From positions 404,301-468,300 of the forward strand of contig NZ_JACOGC010000003.1 of NCBI RefSeq assembly GCF_014284195.1: a stretch of DNA of 64,000 nt. Reading direction: 5' to 3'. The notes beneath the pieces are model-generated. The model was not told where the DNA came from. It did not search any database and worked only from the letters and a program-made list of their open reading frames with translations. Below, one piece after another: positions 9,253 through 19,272 of this stretch. The position numbers and the translations under genes are program-made. This DNA is from Cognatundibacterium griseum (GTDB lineage: Bacteria; Pseudomonadota; Gammaproteobacteria; Burkholderiales; Burkholderiaceae_D). How positions within the stretch are numbered: position 1 is the first letter of the stretch; every line of letters begins with the position of its first letter.

Positions 9253-10377
9253 TCAGGCCGGATACCAGGCGCCCAGAATCCGTGGCCCGCGCGCACCAGT
9301 CACCGCCGCCAGGTTTCCCGGCTGACGCAGGCAGAATTGCTGTGCCAGCCAGGCAAAAGCCAATGCTTCCACCTGTTCCGGTGCAACGCCCAGTGACGCG
9401 GTGCTGTCGACCGCCACCTGCTTTTGCGTTGCCTGCAATTCGCTCCGCAGCAAGGACATCAGATGCGCATTGTAAGCACCGCCGCCACAGACATAGACAG
9501 CACTGACGTCCCTGCAATCGGCAGTCATGGCCTGCGCCAGCGTGCGGGCGGTGTAAGCGCACAAGCTCGCCTGCACATCGGCGGCAGCCAGATCAGGCAA
9601 TGACCGCAGATGGGACAACAACCAGTCGCCGTGAAACAAGTCGCGTCCGGTACTTTTCGGCGCCGGCAACGCCAGATAAGGCTCCTGCATCAATCGTTCC
9701 AGCAATGCCTCTGACACGCGCCCCTGTGCCGCCCAGGCACCGTCACGGTCATACGCAGCGCCCTGCTGTCTTTGTATCCAGAAATCCATCAGGACGTTTC
9801 CTGGTCCGGTATCAAAACCATGCGTACTGCCATCTGCCGCCAGCACGCTGATATTGCTGATGCCGCCGATATTGGCCACCACCCGCGTTTCACCGGCTGC
9901 ACCAAAAATAGCGCGATGAAAAGCGGGCACCAGCGGTGCTCCCTGACCGCCGGCCGCCACGTCGCGGCTGCGAAAATCAGCCACCACACTAATCCCGGTC
10001 AGCTCTGCCAGCAAAGCCGGATTATTGGTCTGACGCGTATAGCCCAGTTCTGGCCGGTGGCGTATGGTTTGCCCATGCGCACCGATTGCACTCACCTTCA
10101 CCGGCCCCGATTGCGCCAGCAAAGCGCTGACGCATTCTGCATACACGTTCGCCAGCCGGTTTGCCAGCAGCGCTTCCAGATGAATTTCATTATTTCCCGG
10201 CTGCTGCAGCGACAACGCATCCGCACGGAATGTCTCGTCGAAAGCGACATAAGCGCTTGCCAGCAATTCGGTTGGCGCAGCCGAAGATGCTGGTAATCGG
10301 ACCAGTACGCCATCCACGCCATCGAGGCTGGTGCCAGACATTAAACCGATGTACAGCTCTTGATTTCCGTAACGCAT
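9253..10377 (-). CDS. anmK: Anhydro-N-acetylmuramic acid kinase
   Basis: AnmK phosphorylates and opens 1,6-anhydro-MurNAc released from peptidoglycan, giving MurNAc-6-phosphate for recycling. The protein has the N-terminal phosphate-binding signature IGLMSGTSLDGVDGVL and the later motifs HGQTIRHRP, ANIGGISN and FDTGPGNVLMD, all of the ASKHA kinase family. Length of 374 residues is normal. The ATG at 10377 is preferred, though an in-frame GTG at 10392 adds five residues. Its position beside an M23 peptidoglycan endopeptidase and tyrS is the common arrangement in betaproteobacteria and fits cell-wall turnover. Confidence 0.95.
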   Translation of the reverse strand: MRYGNQELYIGLMSGTSLDGVDGVLVRLPASSAAPTELLASAYVAFDETFRADALSLQQPGNNEIHLEALLANRLANVYAECVSALLAQSGPVKVSAIGAHGQTIRHRPELGYTRQTNNPALLAELTGISVVADFRSRDVAAGGQGAPLVPAFHRAIFGAAGETRVVANIGGISNISVLAADGSTHGFDTGPGNVLMDFWIQRQQGAAYDRDGAWAAQGRVSEALLERLMQEPYLALPAPKSTGRDLFHGDWLLSHLRSLPDLAAADVQASLCAYTARTLAQAMTADCRDVSAVYVCGGGAYNAHLMSLLRSELQATQKQVAVDSTASLGVAPEQVEALAFAWLAQQFCLRQPGNLAAVTGARGPRILGAWYPA

Positions 10378-10410
10378 AGTCGCTTCAGTCACGTGAATGC
10401 ATGCTTGAAT

Positions 10411-10438
10411 GAAAAAAGGCCGAACATCTGTCCGGCCT
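10411..10438 (-). terminator. Rho-independent terminator after M23 peptidase
   Basis: On the minus strand AGGCCG and CGGCCT pair around a loop of about ten bases and are followed by TTTTTC. It lies 18 bases after the stop of the M23 peptidase gene and just before anmK. Confidence 0.75.
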
Positions 10439-10455
10439 GGATGGAGTGATGACGA

Positions 10456-11823
10456 TCAGCGGGATGCGAGTTTCATCGTCTCGGCAAAACGCTCCGGACG
10501 CATCAGGTTGAAACGGTGCGTCATGTCAGCCGCAATCGCCCTGAACCGCGGCATATCGTTCCCGGCCAGTGGCGGAGCATCGGGTACCACAATCGACATC
10601 GGGTCTTTCGGCTGATTACTGACACGGAACTCATAATGCAGATGCGGTCCGGTGGCCCAGCCGGTAGAGCCGACATAACCGATCACATCGCCCTGGCTGA
10701 CATGAGTGCCTTTGTGAATCCCCGGTGCAAACGCGCTCATGTGACCATATGCCGTGCTGTAAGCTCCCCAGTGTTTGATGACGATCAGATTTCCGTAGCC
10801 ATTGCTTTTTCCGGCCATTTCCACCACACCATCACCGGAAGCACGAATCGGCGTACCGGTCGGCGCCGCAAAATCCACGCCCTGATGTGCTTTCCAGACA
10901 CCAAGAATCGGATGCATACGCATAGAAAAACCAGAAGAAATACGGGTAAATTTCAGAGGAGACTTTAGGAAAGCTTTCTTGAGTGACTTACCGTCAAACG
11001 TGTAATAACCACCCGGCCCGCCAGCTTCATCAAACCACACCGACTGATAGGTTTTACCGGCATTGGTGAACTCACCGGCCAGCACACGGCCAGTTTTCAC
11101 CAACTGACCGTTCTGCCAGAAACTTTCATAGACGACATTAAACTGATCGCCGCGCTGCAATTTACGGAAATCGATATTGGTTTCAAACATGCTGACGATC
11201 TGCGAAGCGACCGGATCTGAAATATTGGCTTCATCCGTCGCGGCAAACAGCGAGGAGCGGATATTACCGGAAGCCATTTCAACACGCCGCTCCAGCTTGG
11301 CATTCACTTCCGTCGCCACGAAATGACCGTTTGCATCGCGGTTGATTTCAATATTCCGTGCAGGCTTGTCGTTGCCATCCTGCAGCGTCATCTGCAACCA
11401 CTCCAGCTCTCCCTCTTCATTCGTGCGGGCGCGAACAGCCTTGTCCGTACGAAGCTGCAAAAGATTGCGTGCAATACTGTCGGATTTAATGAATTTATCG
11501 GCCTCTTCATCATCGACGCCCAAACGCAGCAGCAGTGCGCTCAAGGTGTCGCCGCGACGGATGGTTTCTTCCCTGATGAAATGCTGTTCGCTGGCTTCCA
11601 GCGCTGCAATCTGCTCATCGAGTGCCGGGAGCGGTAAAGTCTGGGTGATTTTCTTGACTGGTAAATCTGACGCATCGGGAGCCAGTGGCGCTACCGCTGC
11701 CGCACCGACTGCACATACCGCGAAAAATAACGCGGTGACAGAAACCACTCGGGTAACGCGGGTAGAACCGGGCAACCATCTGCTGCCAGTCACCACGCGA
11801 AGTAATTTATCTGTTGGACGCAT
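10456..11823 (-). CDS. M23 peptidoglycan endopeptidase, MepM-like
   Basis: A 455-residue exported or membrane-anchored peptidase. The N-terminus has a basic stretch and a hydrophobic segment (about residues 26-48). Next comes an OapA/LysM-like region with IRRGDTLSALLLRLG near 88-102. The C-terminal M23 domain carries HQGVDFAAPTG and HLHYEFRV, so the zinc ligands are intact. MepM-type enzymes cut D-Ala-mDAP cross-links to allow cell-wall growth. It is divergent from tyrS and precedes anmK, a frequent grouping that links wall cleavage with recycling. Confidence 0.92.
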   Translation of the reverse strand: MRPTDKLLRVVTGSRWLPGSTRVTRVVSVTALFFAVCAVGAAAVAPLAPDASDLPVKKITQTLPLPALDEQIAALEASEQHFIREETIRRGDTLSALLLRLGVDDEEADKFIKSDSIARNLLQLRTDKAVRARTNEEGELEWLQMTLQDGNDKPARNIEINRDANGHFVATEVNAKLERRVEMASGNIRSSLFAATDEANISDPVASQIVSMFETNIDFRKLQRGDQFNVVYESFWQNGQLVKTGRVLAGEFTNAGKTYQSVWFDEAGGPGGYYTFDGKSLKKAFLKSPLKFTRISSGFSMRMHPILGVWKAHQGVDFAAPTGTPIRASGDGVVEMAGKSNGYGNLIVIKHWGAYSTAYGHMSAFAPGIHKGTHVSQGDVIGYVGSTGWATGPHLHYEFRVSNQPKDPMSIVVPDAPPLAGNDMPRFRAIAADMTHRFNLMRPERFAETMKLASR

Positions 11824-12119
11824 GCAATAAGTTAAAATTGACTGTTTTTATAAAAAATTCTCTGTCGTTACAGGTCTGAAGCAGATTGCACAAAATGCAT
11901 ACTATGCGACTCAGGCTACAGATAGGAACGACAAACAAAGCCGGAATTATAAAACAAGTAAACCTGGTAGTAATTCTGAAACTGCACCTGAAACTGAATC
12001 TGAAATCAGGCCGAGCTCAGACGAGAACCAGGGTACAGAATTAAGCAAAACGCTGATTATGAATTCAGAATACAAATCCTGACCAGCGGTGTTACAAAAA
12101 AATTTGATGTGAATTAAAC
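11824..12119. other. Divergent promoter region, M23 peptidase / tyrS
   Basis: No gene is supported here. The region serves two divergent genes. On the tyrS side it contains three head-to-tail 12-bp units starting at 11976, 11988 and 12000, each beginning CTGAAA (the first two are CTGAAACTG). I see no T-box structure, as expected for a proteobacterium. Confidence 0.5.
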
Positions 12120-13388
12120 ATGACTTCTGCACAAGCAACTACCTCTACTTCCGCCCCATCTTCATCACCAGCCCCTTTGCCATTGTCTGAAGCGGTTTTA
12201 CATGCGCTCGCTGTGACCAAGCGCGGTGTTGACGAATTGCTCATAGAATCTGAATTTGCACAAAAACTCGCGCGCAGTGAGCAAACTGGCAAGCCTTTGC
12301 GCATCAAACTCGGACTGGACCCGACCGCGCCCGACCTGCATCTGGGTCACACTGTCGTGCTGAACAAAATGCGCCAGTTGCAGGATCTCGGACACAACGT
12401 GATTTTCCTGATTGGCGATTTCACCTCGATGATCGGCGACCCGTCCGGCCGCAATGCCACGCGTCCGCCGCTGACGCGCGAGCAGATTGAGGAAAATGCG
12501 CAGACTTATTTCAAACAGGCGAGTCTGGTGCTGGACGCGGCAAAAACCGAAATCCGCTACAACTCCGAATGGTGCGATCCGCTGGGCGCACGCGGCATGA
12601 TTCAGCTGTCATCCAAATACACCGTGGCGCGCATGATGGAGCGCGACGATTTTACCAAGCGCTTCAAAGCCGGCACGCCGATATCGATTCACGAATTTCT
12701 GTATCCGTTAATGCAGGGCTATGATTCGGTCGCCCTGCAATCCGATCTGGAGCTGGGTGGCACGGATCAGAAATTCAACCTGCTGGTGGGCCGTGAATTG
12801 CAAAAAGATTACGGACAAGAGCCGCAATGCATTCTGACCATGCCTTTGCTGGAAGGTCTGGACGGCGTCGAGAAAATGTCCAAGTCGAAAAATAACTACA
12901 TTGCGATCACCGAACCGGCGAATACCATGTTTGCCAAAGTCATGAGCATTTCCGATGAAATGATGTGGAAATACTATGACCTGCTGTCCTTCTGTTCGAT
13001 AGAGCAAATCGCGGCATATAAGAAAGCCGTGGCAGAAGGCCAGAACCCGCGTGATATCAAAGTCGCTCTGGCGCAGGAAATCGTTGCCCGCTTCCACAGC
13101 AAGCAGGCTGGTGAAGAAGCACTGGCAGATTTCGTGAACCGTTCTAAAGGCGGCATTCCGGATGACATTCCGGAAGTTACGCTGGCGGGTGCGCCGCTCG
13201 GTATCGGTCAATTGCTCAAGCAGGCAAATCTGTGCGCCTCCACTTCGGAAGCACTGCGCATGGTGGAGCAAGGCGGCGTGCGCATCGACAGCGCTGTCAT
13301 CAGCGATAAAGGTTTGAAAGTCGACGCCGGCAGCTTCGTGCTGCAAGTCGGGAAACGCAAATTTGCCCGCGTGACACTGACCGCATGA
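12120..13388 (+). CDS. tyrS: Tyrosyl-tRNA synthetase
   Basis: A 422-residue class I aminoacyl-tRNA synthetase that charges tRNA-Tyr. The HIGH-type motif is HLGHT (about residues 79-83) within the catalytic Rossmann fold, which also has the tyrosine-binding QGYDSVAL. The KMSKS loop is present as EKMSKSKNN. The C-terminal S4-like RNA-binding domain includes [14 protein letters not shown]. The N-terminal about 20 residues are rich in Ser, Thr and Ala and are probably disordered, so the start may lie slightly downstream. The stop overlaps the dtd start by four bases, so the two genes are cotranscribed. Confidence 0.97.
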   Translation: MTSAQATTSTSAPSSSPAPLPLSEAVLHALAVTKRGVDELLIESEFAQKLARSEQTGKPLRIKLGLDPTAPDLHLGHTVVLNKMRQLQDLGHNVIFLIGDFTSMIGDPSGRNATRPPLTREQIEENAQTYFKQASLVLDAAKTEIRYNSEWCDPLGARGMIQLSSKYTVARMMERDDFTKRFKAGTPISIHEFLYPLMQGYDSVALQSDLELGGTDQKFNLLVGRELQKDYGQEPQCILTMPLLEGLDGVEKMSKSKNNYIAITEPANTMFAKVMSISDEMMWKYYDLLSFCSIEQIAAYKKAVAEGQNPRDIKVALAQEIVARFHSKQAGEEALADFVNRSKGGIPDDIPEVTLAGAPLGIGQLLKQANLCASTSEALRMVEQGGVRIDSAVISDKGLKVDAGSFVLQVGKRKFARVTLTA

Positions 13389-13840
13389 TCGCCTTATTGC
13401 AGCGCGTCAGCCATGCCAGCGTGGTAGTGGATGGCGTCAGCATCGGTGCGATACAGGCGGGTCTGATGGTGCTGGTCTGCGCAGAACGCGGAGATACCGA
13501 AAAAGAAGCAGACACCCTGCTGAGCAAATTACTCGGCTACCGGGTTTTCAGTGACGATGCCGGCAAAATGAACCGCAGCATCCGCGACACACAAGGCGGG
13601 CTGTTGCTGGTGCCGCAGTTCACGCTGGCTGCCGACACCCAGGCCGGCACCCGGCCATCGTTCACGCCTGCCGCGCCGCCCGAAGTCGCCAAACAATTGT
13701 TTGATTACTTCGTCGCGCAGGCCTGCACGCAACATGCGCAGGTAGAGACTGGTCAGTTTGGTGCCGACATGAAAGTCTCGCTGACCAATGATGGGCCCGT
13801 GACGTTCTGGCTGGAAACCAAAAAGCAAGCGGCGCCGTAA
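13385..13840 (+). CDS. dtd: D-aminoacyl-tRNA deacylase
   Basis: A 151-residue editing enzyme that removes D-amino acids (and glycine) wrongly attached to tRNA. The N-terminus [17 protein letters not shown] is characteristic, and the two active-site motifs are visible as PQFTLAAD (about 79-86) and [10 protein letters not shown] (about 136-145), the latter with the Gly-cisPro pair. Length is normal. It overlaps tyrS by ATGA, which fits a shared role in tRNA charging quality control, since D-Tyr-tRNA is a known substrate of the family. Confidence 0.96.
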   Translation: MIALLQRVSHASVVVDGVSIGAIQAGLMVLVCAERGDTEKEADTLLSKLLGYRVFSDDAGKMNRSIRDTQGGLLLVPQFTLAADTQAGTRPSFTPAAPPEVAKQLFDYFVAQACTQHAQVETGQFGADMKVSLTNDGPVTFWLETKKQAAP

Positions 13841-13898
13841 TGTGCGTCAATATCTCGGCTCCCATCCCCCACCGGCACTCGTCAAAATCTATTCAACC

Positions 13899-14552
13899 AT
13901 GACAGAAATTCTTCTGATACGGCACGGCGAAACCGCCTGGAATGCCATTAAACGTCTGCAAGGCCATCTCGATATCCCGCTCAACGCCGAAGGTACACGT
14001 CAGGCAAAAGCACTGGCTGCTGCCCTGCAAAACGAAAAACTCGATGCCATCATCTCCAGCGATTTACAGCGCGCCGTGCAGACCGCCGGAGAAATCGCCC
14101 GCCTGCAAGGGATCAGCACCCGTATTGACGCGGGCTTACGCGAGCGTTGCTACGGCGGCTTTGAAGGGCAGTTATACAGCGAGATTCCGCATCTGTTCCC
14201 GGAAGCACACGCCGCCTGGAAATCTCATGATCCGGACGCAGAGTTTCCACCGGGCGAAAACGCCGGAGAAACCACACGCCGGTTTCATCAGCGCGTGATG
14301 GATCATATTTATCACTACGCAAGACAATTCGCGCATCAGAAAATTGCCCTCGTTGCCCATGGCGGTGTGCTGGAATGCGCCTACCGTGACGCCCGGCAGC
14401 TGCCGCTGAACGCGCCGCGCGAAGTCACTATCTTCAATGCCAGCATTAACCGTTTCCATTTCGACGGCAAACAACTGCAATTGATACAGTGGGGCGATAT
14501 CGCGCATCTGGATGCCGACGATACGCTGGACGAAATCGATCACCCCAAATAA
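13899..14552 (+). CDS. Histidine phosphatase family protein
   Basis: A 217-residue phosphoglycerate-mutase-like protein. The catalytic motif LIRHGETAWN lies at residues 5-14, with the second Arg in SDLQRAVQTA, Glu in ERCYGGFEG, and the second catalytic His in VAHGGVLEC near 150. All residues of the phosphohistidine mechanism are present. Substrate cannot be read from sequence; relatives include GpmB-like and alpha-ribazole phosphatases. The start at 13899 places RHG at the usual distance, although the frame is open from 13842. It probably belongs to the tyrS-dtd transcript, 58 bases after dtd. Confidence 0.9.
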   Translation: MTEILLIRHGETAWNAIKRLQGHLDIPLNAEGTRQAKALAAALQNEKLDAIISSDLQRAVQTAGEIARLQGISTRIDAGLRERCYGGFEGQLYSEIPHLFPEAHAAWKSHDPDAEFPPGENAGETTRRFHQRVMDHIYHYARQFAHQKIALVAHGGVLECAYRDARQLPLNAPREVTIFNASINRFHFDGKQLQLIQWGDIAHLDADDTLDEIDHPK

Positions 14553-14942
14553 GCCACGGCAGGCAGCGTTTCCCTTACTGAAACCGCCTGCCGCTCCGGC
14601 ACATACTGCGGCGCTGAGCAGACGTCGCAAGGCATAAGTACTGCACCAGAAATGTTTTGCGTCAGCCCGGCAACTGATAAACATTCCCTATTGATCCCTG
14701 CCGTAAAATCATTCATCACAATCACAGAATCGGGCTTGGGTTTCCGGAGAAGTATGATCAGCAATCCATCAAAAAAACCCCGCTTCATGCCGGCATCAAT
14801 CCCAGTGCAGGTGTGTAAAAAAGCAATGAAAAATAATTATTTGTCACAATAAATAATCTCTTTTTTAGAATGATTTTTGCCAATTATTTAGGCAGCTTTC
14901 AGGTAGAATAGCGCTTCTTCAAAATTCCCCTGTCAGCGCATC
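14553..14942. other. Intergenic region upstream of dusB
   Basis: No convincing gene in 390 bases. Just after the phosphatase gene there is a strong hairpin (14557-14593) with arms CGGCAGGC/GCCTGCCG and an inner GTTTC/GAAAC, but without a T-run. Further on is an AT-only inverted repeat, ATTATTT (14836-14842) with AAATAAT (14851-14857), followed by TTTTTT. The dusB-fis promoter should lie after this; TAGAAT near 14903 is a possible -10. Confidence 0.5.
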
Positions 14943-15953
14943 GTGCAAATCGGCTCTTACCTTCTGCGAAATAATCTGTTTGTAGCACCGATGGCAGGCG
15001 TGACAGACCGGCCATTCCGCCAGCTATGCAAAGAACTGGGCGCAGGGTATGCCGTGTCAGAAATGGCAGCATCAAATCCCAAGCTGTGGGAAACCGAAAA
15101 ATCAACACGCCGCACCAACCACGAAGGCGAGATGGAGCCCAAGGCCGTGCAGATTGCCGGCGCCGATCCGCAGATGCTGGCCGATTGCGCCAGGCACAAT
15201 GTCGATAAAGGCGCACAGATCATCGATATCAACATGGGCTGTCCGGTCAAGAAAGTCTGTAATGCCTGGTGTGGTTCTGCGCTGTTGCAACACGAAACGC
15301 TGGTCGGTGAAATTCTGGATGCTGTCGTTAGCGCGGTCGATGTGCCGGTCACGCTGAAGTTCCGCACCGGCTGGGATCGCGCGCATAAAAACGCACTCAC
15401 CATCGCGCGCATGGCGGAAGCCGCAGGCATACAGATGCTGACGCTGCATGGACGTACCCGCGCCGACGGCTACAAAGGCGAGGCTGAATACGAAACGATT
15501 GCCGCAGTTAAGGCAGCGGTGAAGATTCCTGTTGTAGCGAATGGCGACATCACCACACCGGAAAAAGCCCGCTACGTACTCGATGTGACTGGCGCCGACG
15601 CCATCATGGTCGGCCGCGCGGCGCAGGGCCGACCGTGGATTTTCCGCGAGATTGAGCATTTCCTGAAAACCGGTACTCATCTGCCACCGCCACTGATTGC
15701 GGAAGTCCGTGAGTTAATGTTGCAGCACTTACAGGCCCATTATGCGTTTTACGGTGAATTCCTCGGTGTACGAACGGCACGCAAGCATATCGGCTGGTAT
15801 GTACAGGATCTGAGCGGTGGCGAAGAATTCCGGCAACAGATGAATCTGCTCACCGATTGCGAACAACAACTGGCTGCCGTCAGTCATTTTTTTGATTGCA
15901 TGGCCGGGGAACGGTTACAATACCGCCCCTTTGAAGAAAAACTGGCAGCGTAA
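14943..15953 (+). CDS. dusB: tRNA-dihydrouridine synthase DusB
   Basis: A 336-residue FMN-dependent enzyme that reduces uridines in the tRNA D-loop. The sequence follows E. coli DusB closely: APMAGVTDRPFRQLC at 15-29, DINMGCPVKKVCN around 96-108, LHGRTR and GADAIMVGRAAQGRPW in the flavin-phosphate region, then a C-terminal helical domain. The start is a GTG at 14943, giving MQIGSYLLRNN; no strong ribosome-binding site is visible before it. It is followed by fis 86 bases downstream, the conserved dusB-fis operon of proteobacteria. Confidence 0.96.
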   Translation: MQIGSYLLRNNLFVAPMAGVTDRPFRQLCKELGAGYAVSEMAASNPKLWETEKSTRRTNHEGEMEPKAVQIAGADPQMLADCARHNVDKGAQIIDINMGCPVKKVCNAWCGSALLQHETLVGEILDAVVSAVDVPVTLKFRTGWDRAHKNALTIARMAEAAGIQMLTLHGRTRADGYKGEAEYETIAAVKAAVKIPVVANGDITTPEKARYVLDVTGADAIMVGRAAQGRPWIFREIEHFLKTGTHLPPPLIAEVRELMLQHLQAHYAFYGEFLGVRTARKHIGWYVQDLSGGEEFRQQMNLLTDCEQQLAAVSHFFDCMAGERLQYRPFEEKLAA

Positions 15954-16039
15954 ACAAGAGTCGTCGTGTGTATTACGCCCAGCTGCTGACAGACGGGTGG
16001 TCAACACCACCATGCATAACCAAACCAAATAAAAACAAC

Positions 16040-16273
16040 ATGAGCAAAGATAGTATCCAAGACGCCGTTCATAAAAATCTGGAAAAATATTTCCGCGATC
16101 TGGGTGAACAACCCGCCTCCAATATTTACGACATGGTTGTGCTGGCTGTCGAAAAACCGATGCTGGAAATGGTGATGACGCGCGCCTCCAGTAACCAGTC
16201 GCAAGCAGCGGATATGCTGGGCATTAACCGTAATACCCTGCGCAAAAAACTGCAGCAGCACGGCTTGCTGTAA
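16040..16273 (+). CDS. fis: Fis family nucleoid / DNA-binding protein
   Basis: A 77-residue Fis protein. The C-terminal helix-turn-helix is clear: SSNQSQAADMLGINRNTLRKKLQ in the last 30 residues. The start at 16040 (MSKDSIQDAV) gives the short form usual in betaproteobacteria. Fis bends DNA and controls rRNA and tRNA transcription and chromosome topology in enterics. The gene is the second of the dusB-fis pair and lies 54 bases before purH. Confidence 0.95.
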   Translation: MSKDSIQDAVHKNLEKYFRDLGEQPASNIYDMVVLAVEKPMLEMVMTRASSNQSQAADMLGINRNTLRKKLQQHGLL

Positions 16274-16327
16274 GCAGCTGGCACCTCATGCAGCCTGACA
16301 CCGATTTCCCTACTTAATGAAAATATC

Positions 16328-17893
16328 ATGATCAAACAAGCCCTCATATCCGTCTCCGACAAGACCGGTGTGCTCGATTTTGCACGTGAATTGTCCGCAC
16401 TCGGTGTCAAGCTGCTGTCCACTGGCGGTACCGCCAAACTGCTGGCCGATAACGGTTTGCCTGTCACCGAAGTGGCAGACTACACGGGTTTTCCGGAAAT
16501 GCTGGACGGTCGTGTGAAGACGCTGCATCCGAAAGTCCATGGCGGCATTCTGGCGCGCCGCGACTTCCCTGAGCATGTCGCAGCACTCGAACAACACGGC
16601 ATTCCTACCATCGATATGGTAGTGGTGAATCTGTATCCATTCCAGCAAACAGTCACCAAGGCAGAATGCTCACTCGAAGATGCGATCGAAAACATCGACA
16701 TCGGCGGCCCGACCATGTTGCGTTCCTCCGCAAAAAATCACAAAGACGTGACAGTGATTGTTGATCCCAGCGACTACGCGATCGTGCTGGCAGAAATGAA
16801 GGCCAATCAGAACGTCGTCAGCTATGACACCAAATTCACACTGGCAAAGAAAGTGTTCGCCCACACAGCACAATATGATGGCGCGATCACGAATTACCTG
16901 ACCAGCCTCGGCGCAGACAAAGCGCATACAACCCGCAGCGCCTATCCGCAAACACTGAATCTGCATTTTGAAAAAGTTCAGGAAATGCGCTACGGCGAAA
17001 ACCCACATCAGTCTGCCGCGTTCTACCGCGACCTGAAGACCGTTGCCGGCGCGCTGGCGAATTACACGCAATTGCAAGGCAAAGAACTGTCTTACAACAA
17101 TATCGCCGATTCCGATGCTGCATGGGAATGCGTAAAATCGTTCAAAGAATCTGCCTGCGTGATCGTCAAACATGCGAATCCTTGCGGCGTCGCATTGGGT
17201 GCAACACCATTCGAAGCCTACAGCAAAGCGCTGCAAACCGATCCGACTTCCGCTTTCGGCGGCATCATCGCCTTCAACCGTGAACTCGATGGTAAAGCCG
17301 CAGAAATCGTCGCCAAACAATTTGTCGAAGTGCTGATCGCACCATCTTTCACTACCGAAGCAAAAGCGATTTTCGCGGCTAAACAAAACGTACGTCTGCT
17401 GGAAATCGCGCTGGGTGACGAGATCAACCAATACGACGTCAAACGCGTCGGCGGTGGTTTGTTGGTACAGGCCCCCGACTCGAAAAACGTGTTGCAGGAA
17501 GAATTGCGCGTCGTCTCCAAACTGCAGCCAACACCGCAGCAAATGGCCGATATGATGTTTGCCTGGCGTGTTGCGAAATTCGTCAAATCGAATGCCATTG
17601 TCTTCTGTGGCAACGGTATGACACTGGGTGTCGGTGCAGGCCAGATGAGTCGTATTGACTCGGCACGGATCGCCTCCATCAAGGCGCAGAATGCCGGTCT
17701 GACGCTGGCTGGCTCTGCGGTAGCATCGGATGCATTCTTCCCGTTCCGCGACGGACTGGATGTCGTGGTGGATGCCGGCGCCACCTGCGTGATTCATCCG
17801 GGCGGCTCGATGCGCGATCAGGAAGTGATCGACGCAGCGGATGAACGCGGCGTGGTGATGGTCTATACTGGCACCCGTCATTTCCGTCATTAA
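16328..17893 (+). CDS. purH: Bifunctional purine biosynthesis protein PurH
   Basis: A 521-residue fusion that carries out the last two steps of IMP synthesis. The N-terminal MGS-like IMP cyclohydrolase domain (about 1-190) shows [13 protein letters not shown] and [11 protein letters not shown]. The AICAR formyltransferase domain contains the catalytic Lys-His pair in [10 protein letters not shown] (about 278-287) and the C-terminal [13 protein letters not shown]. Complete and of normal length. It follows fis in the same direction and precedes ruvC by 34 bases. Confidence 0.98.
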   Translation: MIKQALISVSDKTGVLDFARELSALGVKLLSTGGTAKLLADNGLPVTEVADYTGFPEMLDGRVKTLHPKVHGGILARRDFPEHVAALEQHGIPTIDMVVVNLYPFQQTVTKAECSLEDAIENIDIGGPTMLRSSAKNHKDVTVIVDPSDYAIVLAEMKANQNVVSYDTKFTLAKKVFAHTAQYDGAITNYLTSLGADKAHTTRSAYPQTLNLHFEKVQEMRYGENPHQSAAFYRDLKTVAGALANYTQLQGKELSYNNIADSDAAWECVKSFKESACVIVKHANPCGVALGATPFEAYSKALQTDPTSAFGGIIAFNRELDGKAAEIVAKQFVEVLIAPSFTTEAKAIFAAKQNVRLLEIALGDEINQYDVKRVGGGLLVQAPDSKNVLQEELRVVSKLQPTPQQMADMMFAWRVAKFVKSNAIVFCGNGMTLGVGAGQMSRIDSARIASIKAQNAGLTLAGSAVASDAFFPFRDGLDVVVDAGATCVIHPGGSMRDQEVIDAADERGVVMVYTGTRHFRH

Positions 17894-17927
17894 TCAAACG
17901 CCTTGCTCTTCGCGGGGCAAGACAAGC

Positions 17928-18470
17928 ATGAAAATATTAGGCATCGACCCCGGCCTGCGCACTACTGGCTTCGGGGTCATCCACAAACAGGGTCAGAAGC
18001 TGACATACATCGCTTCCGGGACCATCAAAACCGTCGAAGGCTCCCTGCCCGACCGGCTCAAAACGATACTTTCAGGCGTCTCTGAAATCGTCCACACCTA
18101 TCGTCCCGATTGCGCAGCCATCGAAAAAGTGTTCGTGAATGTGAATCCGCAATCAACGCTGTTGCTGGGGCAAGCACGCGGTGCTGCCATCTGCGCACTC
18201 GTTTCGGCTGAACTGAGCGTGGCGGAATATACGGCCTTACAGGTCAAGCAAGGAGTGGTCGGTCATGGCCGTGCCAGGAAAGAACAGGTGCAGGACATGG
18301 TGCAGCGTTTGCTGATGTTATCCGGCACGCCAAGTCCCGACGCTGCAGACGCACTTGGTGTTGCTATCTGCCATGCGCACAGCGGCGAGGCGCTGGTGAC
18401 GCTGAGTGCGATCGCGCCTGAACTGGCAAAAAAGGGATTGCGCGTCAAGGCAGGCCGGCTGATCGGGTAG
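17928..18470 (+). CDS. ruvC: Holliday junction resolvase RuvC
   Basis: A 180-residue endonuclease that cuts Holliday junctions symmetrically during recombination repair. The acidic catalytic residues are visible in [12 protein letters not shown] (Asp7), AIEKVFVN (Glu about 66) and [15 protein letters not shown] (the Asp pair near 140). It is separated from ruvA by 205 bases, so it may be expressed apart from ruvAB and outside the LexA-type box that precedes ruvA. Confidence 0.97.
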   Translation: MKILGIDPGLRTTGFGVIHKQGQKLTYIASGTIKTVEGSLPDRLKTILSGVSEIVHTYRPDCAAIEKVFVNVNPQSTLLLGQARGAAICALVSAELSVAEYTALQVKQGVVGHGRARKEQVQDMVQRLLMLSGTPSPDAADALGVAICHAHSGEALVTLSAIAPELAKKGLRVKAGRLIG

Positions 18471-18645
18471 CACCCGAAAAGACAGCGACTGTTATCCGGT
18501 CAATTTCTGCACAAACGAACAGGCGCACTCCGGTTTCAGGTCTCATGTGAAGGTGAAGGATTTGCCGGGTTTCCCGTCACCACAATACAACGGTAAAAAT
18601 CGCACCGATAACTCTCCTCAAGCTCCCCAGAATCGTTTACTATCA

Positions 18646-18661
18646 CTGCTTATTCATACAG
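18646..18661 (+). promoter_or_regulatory. LexA-like (SOS) box before ruvA
   Basis: The 16-base sequence CTGCTTATTCATACAG fits the proteobacterial LexA consensus CTGT-N8-ACAG except for one base, with an AT-rich centre. It ends 14 bases before the ruvA start codon. In E. coli, ruvAB is LexA-controlled and ruvC is not, which matches this arrangement. Confidence 0.65.
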
Positions 18662-18675
18662 TATGAAAGCCGGAC

Positions 18676-19257
18676 ATGATCGGTCGCATTGCAGGTACCC
18701 TGATAGAAAAAAATCCTCCTCAGTTACTGATCGATTGCCAGGGTGTCGGCTATGAAGTGGATGTGCCGATGAGCACGTTCTATAACCTGCCCACGCTGGG
18801 AGAAAAAGTCGTTTTGCTGACGCATCTGGCGATACGCGAAGACGCACACGTGCTGTTCGGTTTTGGCAGCGCAGAAGAACGGGCGACCTTCCGTCAGCTG
18901 ATCAAAATTTCCGGCGTCGGTGCACGCACCGCCCTGTCAATCTTATCAGGCATGTCCGTTGCCGATCTGGCGCAGGCGATTACGGTACAAGAAGCAGGCC
19001 GCCTGACCCGGATTCCCGGCATCGGGAAAAAAACCGCAGAACGCTTGTTACTCGAACTGAAAGGCAAGCTGGGGGCAGATTTATTCACTACCGCCGAAGC
19101 ATCTGCCGGCGGCGATCATAGTGCGGATATCCTGAATGCCTTGTTAGCCCTGGGTTATTCAGACAAAGAAGCCCGCCTTGCCTTAAAAGCCATTCCAAAA
19201 GACAGCAACGTATCAGACGGCATCAAACTCGCTCTGAAAATCCTGTCCAAGGCCTAA
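18676..19257 (+). CDS. ruvA: Holliday junction DNA helicase subunit RuvA
   Basis: A 193-residue protein that binds four-way DNA junctions and loads RuvB. Domain I (about 1-63) is the OB-fold with [14 protein letters not shown]. Domain II holds two helix-hairpin-helix motifs, [13 protein letters not shown] and [16 protein letters not shown]. The C-terminal domain III (about 145-193), which touches RuvB, has [13 protein letters not shown] LexA-like box sits just upstream, and ruvB follows after 15 bases. Confidence 0.97.
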   Translation: MIGRIAGTLIEKNPPQLLIDCQGVGYEVDVPMSTFYNLPTLGEKVVLLTHLAIREDAHVLFGFGSAEERATFRQLIKISGVGARTALSILSGMSVADLAQAITVQEAGRLTRIPGIGKKTAERLLLELKGKLGADLFTTAEASAGGDHSADILNALLALGYSDKEARLALKAIPKDSNVSDGIKLALKILSKA

Positions 19258-19272
19258 TCTCCGGGATCTGCG

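Noticed and set aside
14652..14852. A 66-codon frame upstream of dusB
   Set aside because: No ribosome-binding site or recognisable features; it runs into the AT-rich promoter region.
16670..17890. A 406-codon open frame antisense to purH
   Set aside because: Shadow of purH caused by codon bias; no ribosome-binding site or motif supports it.
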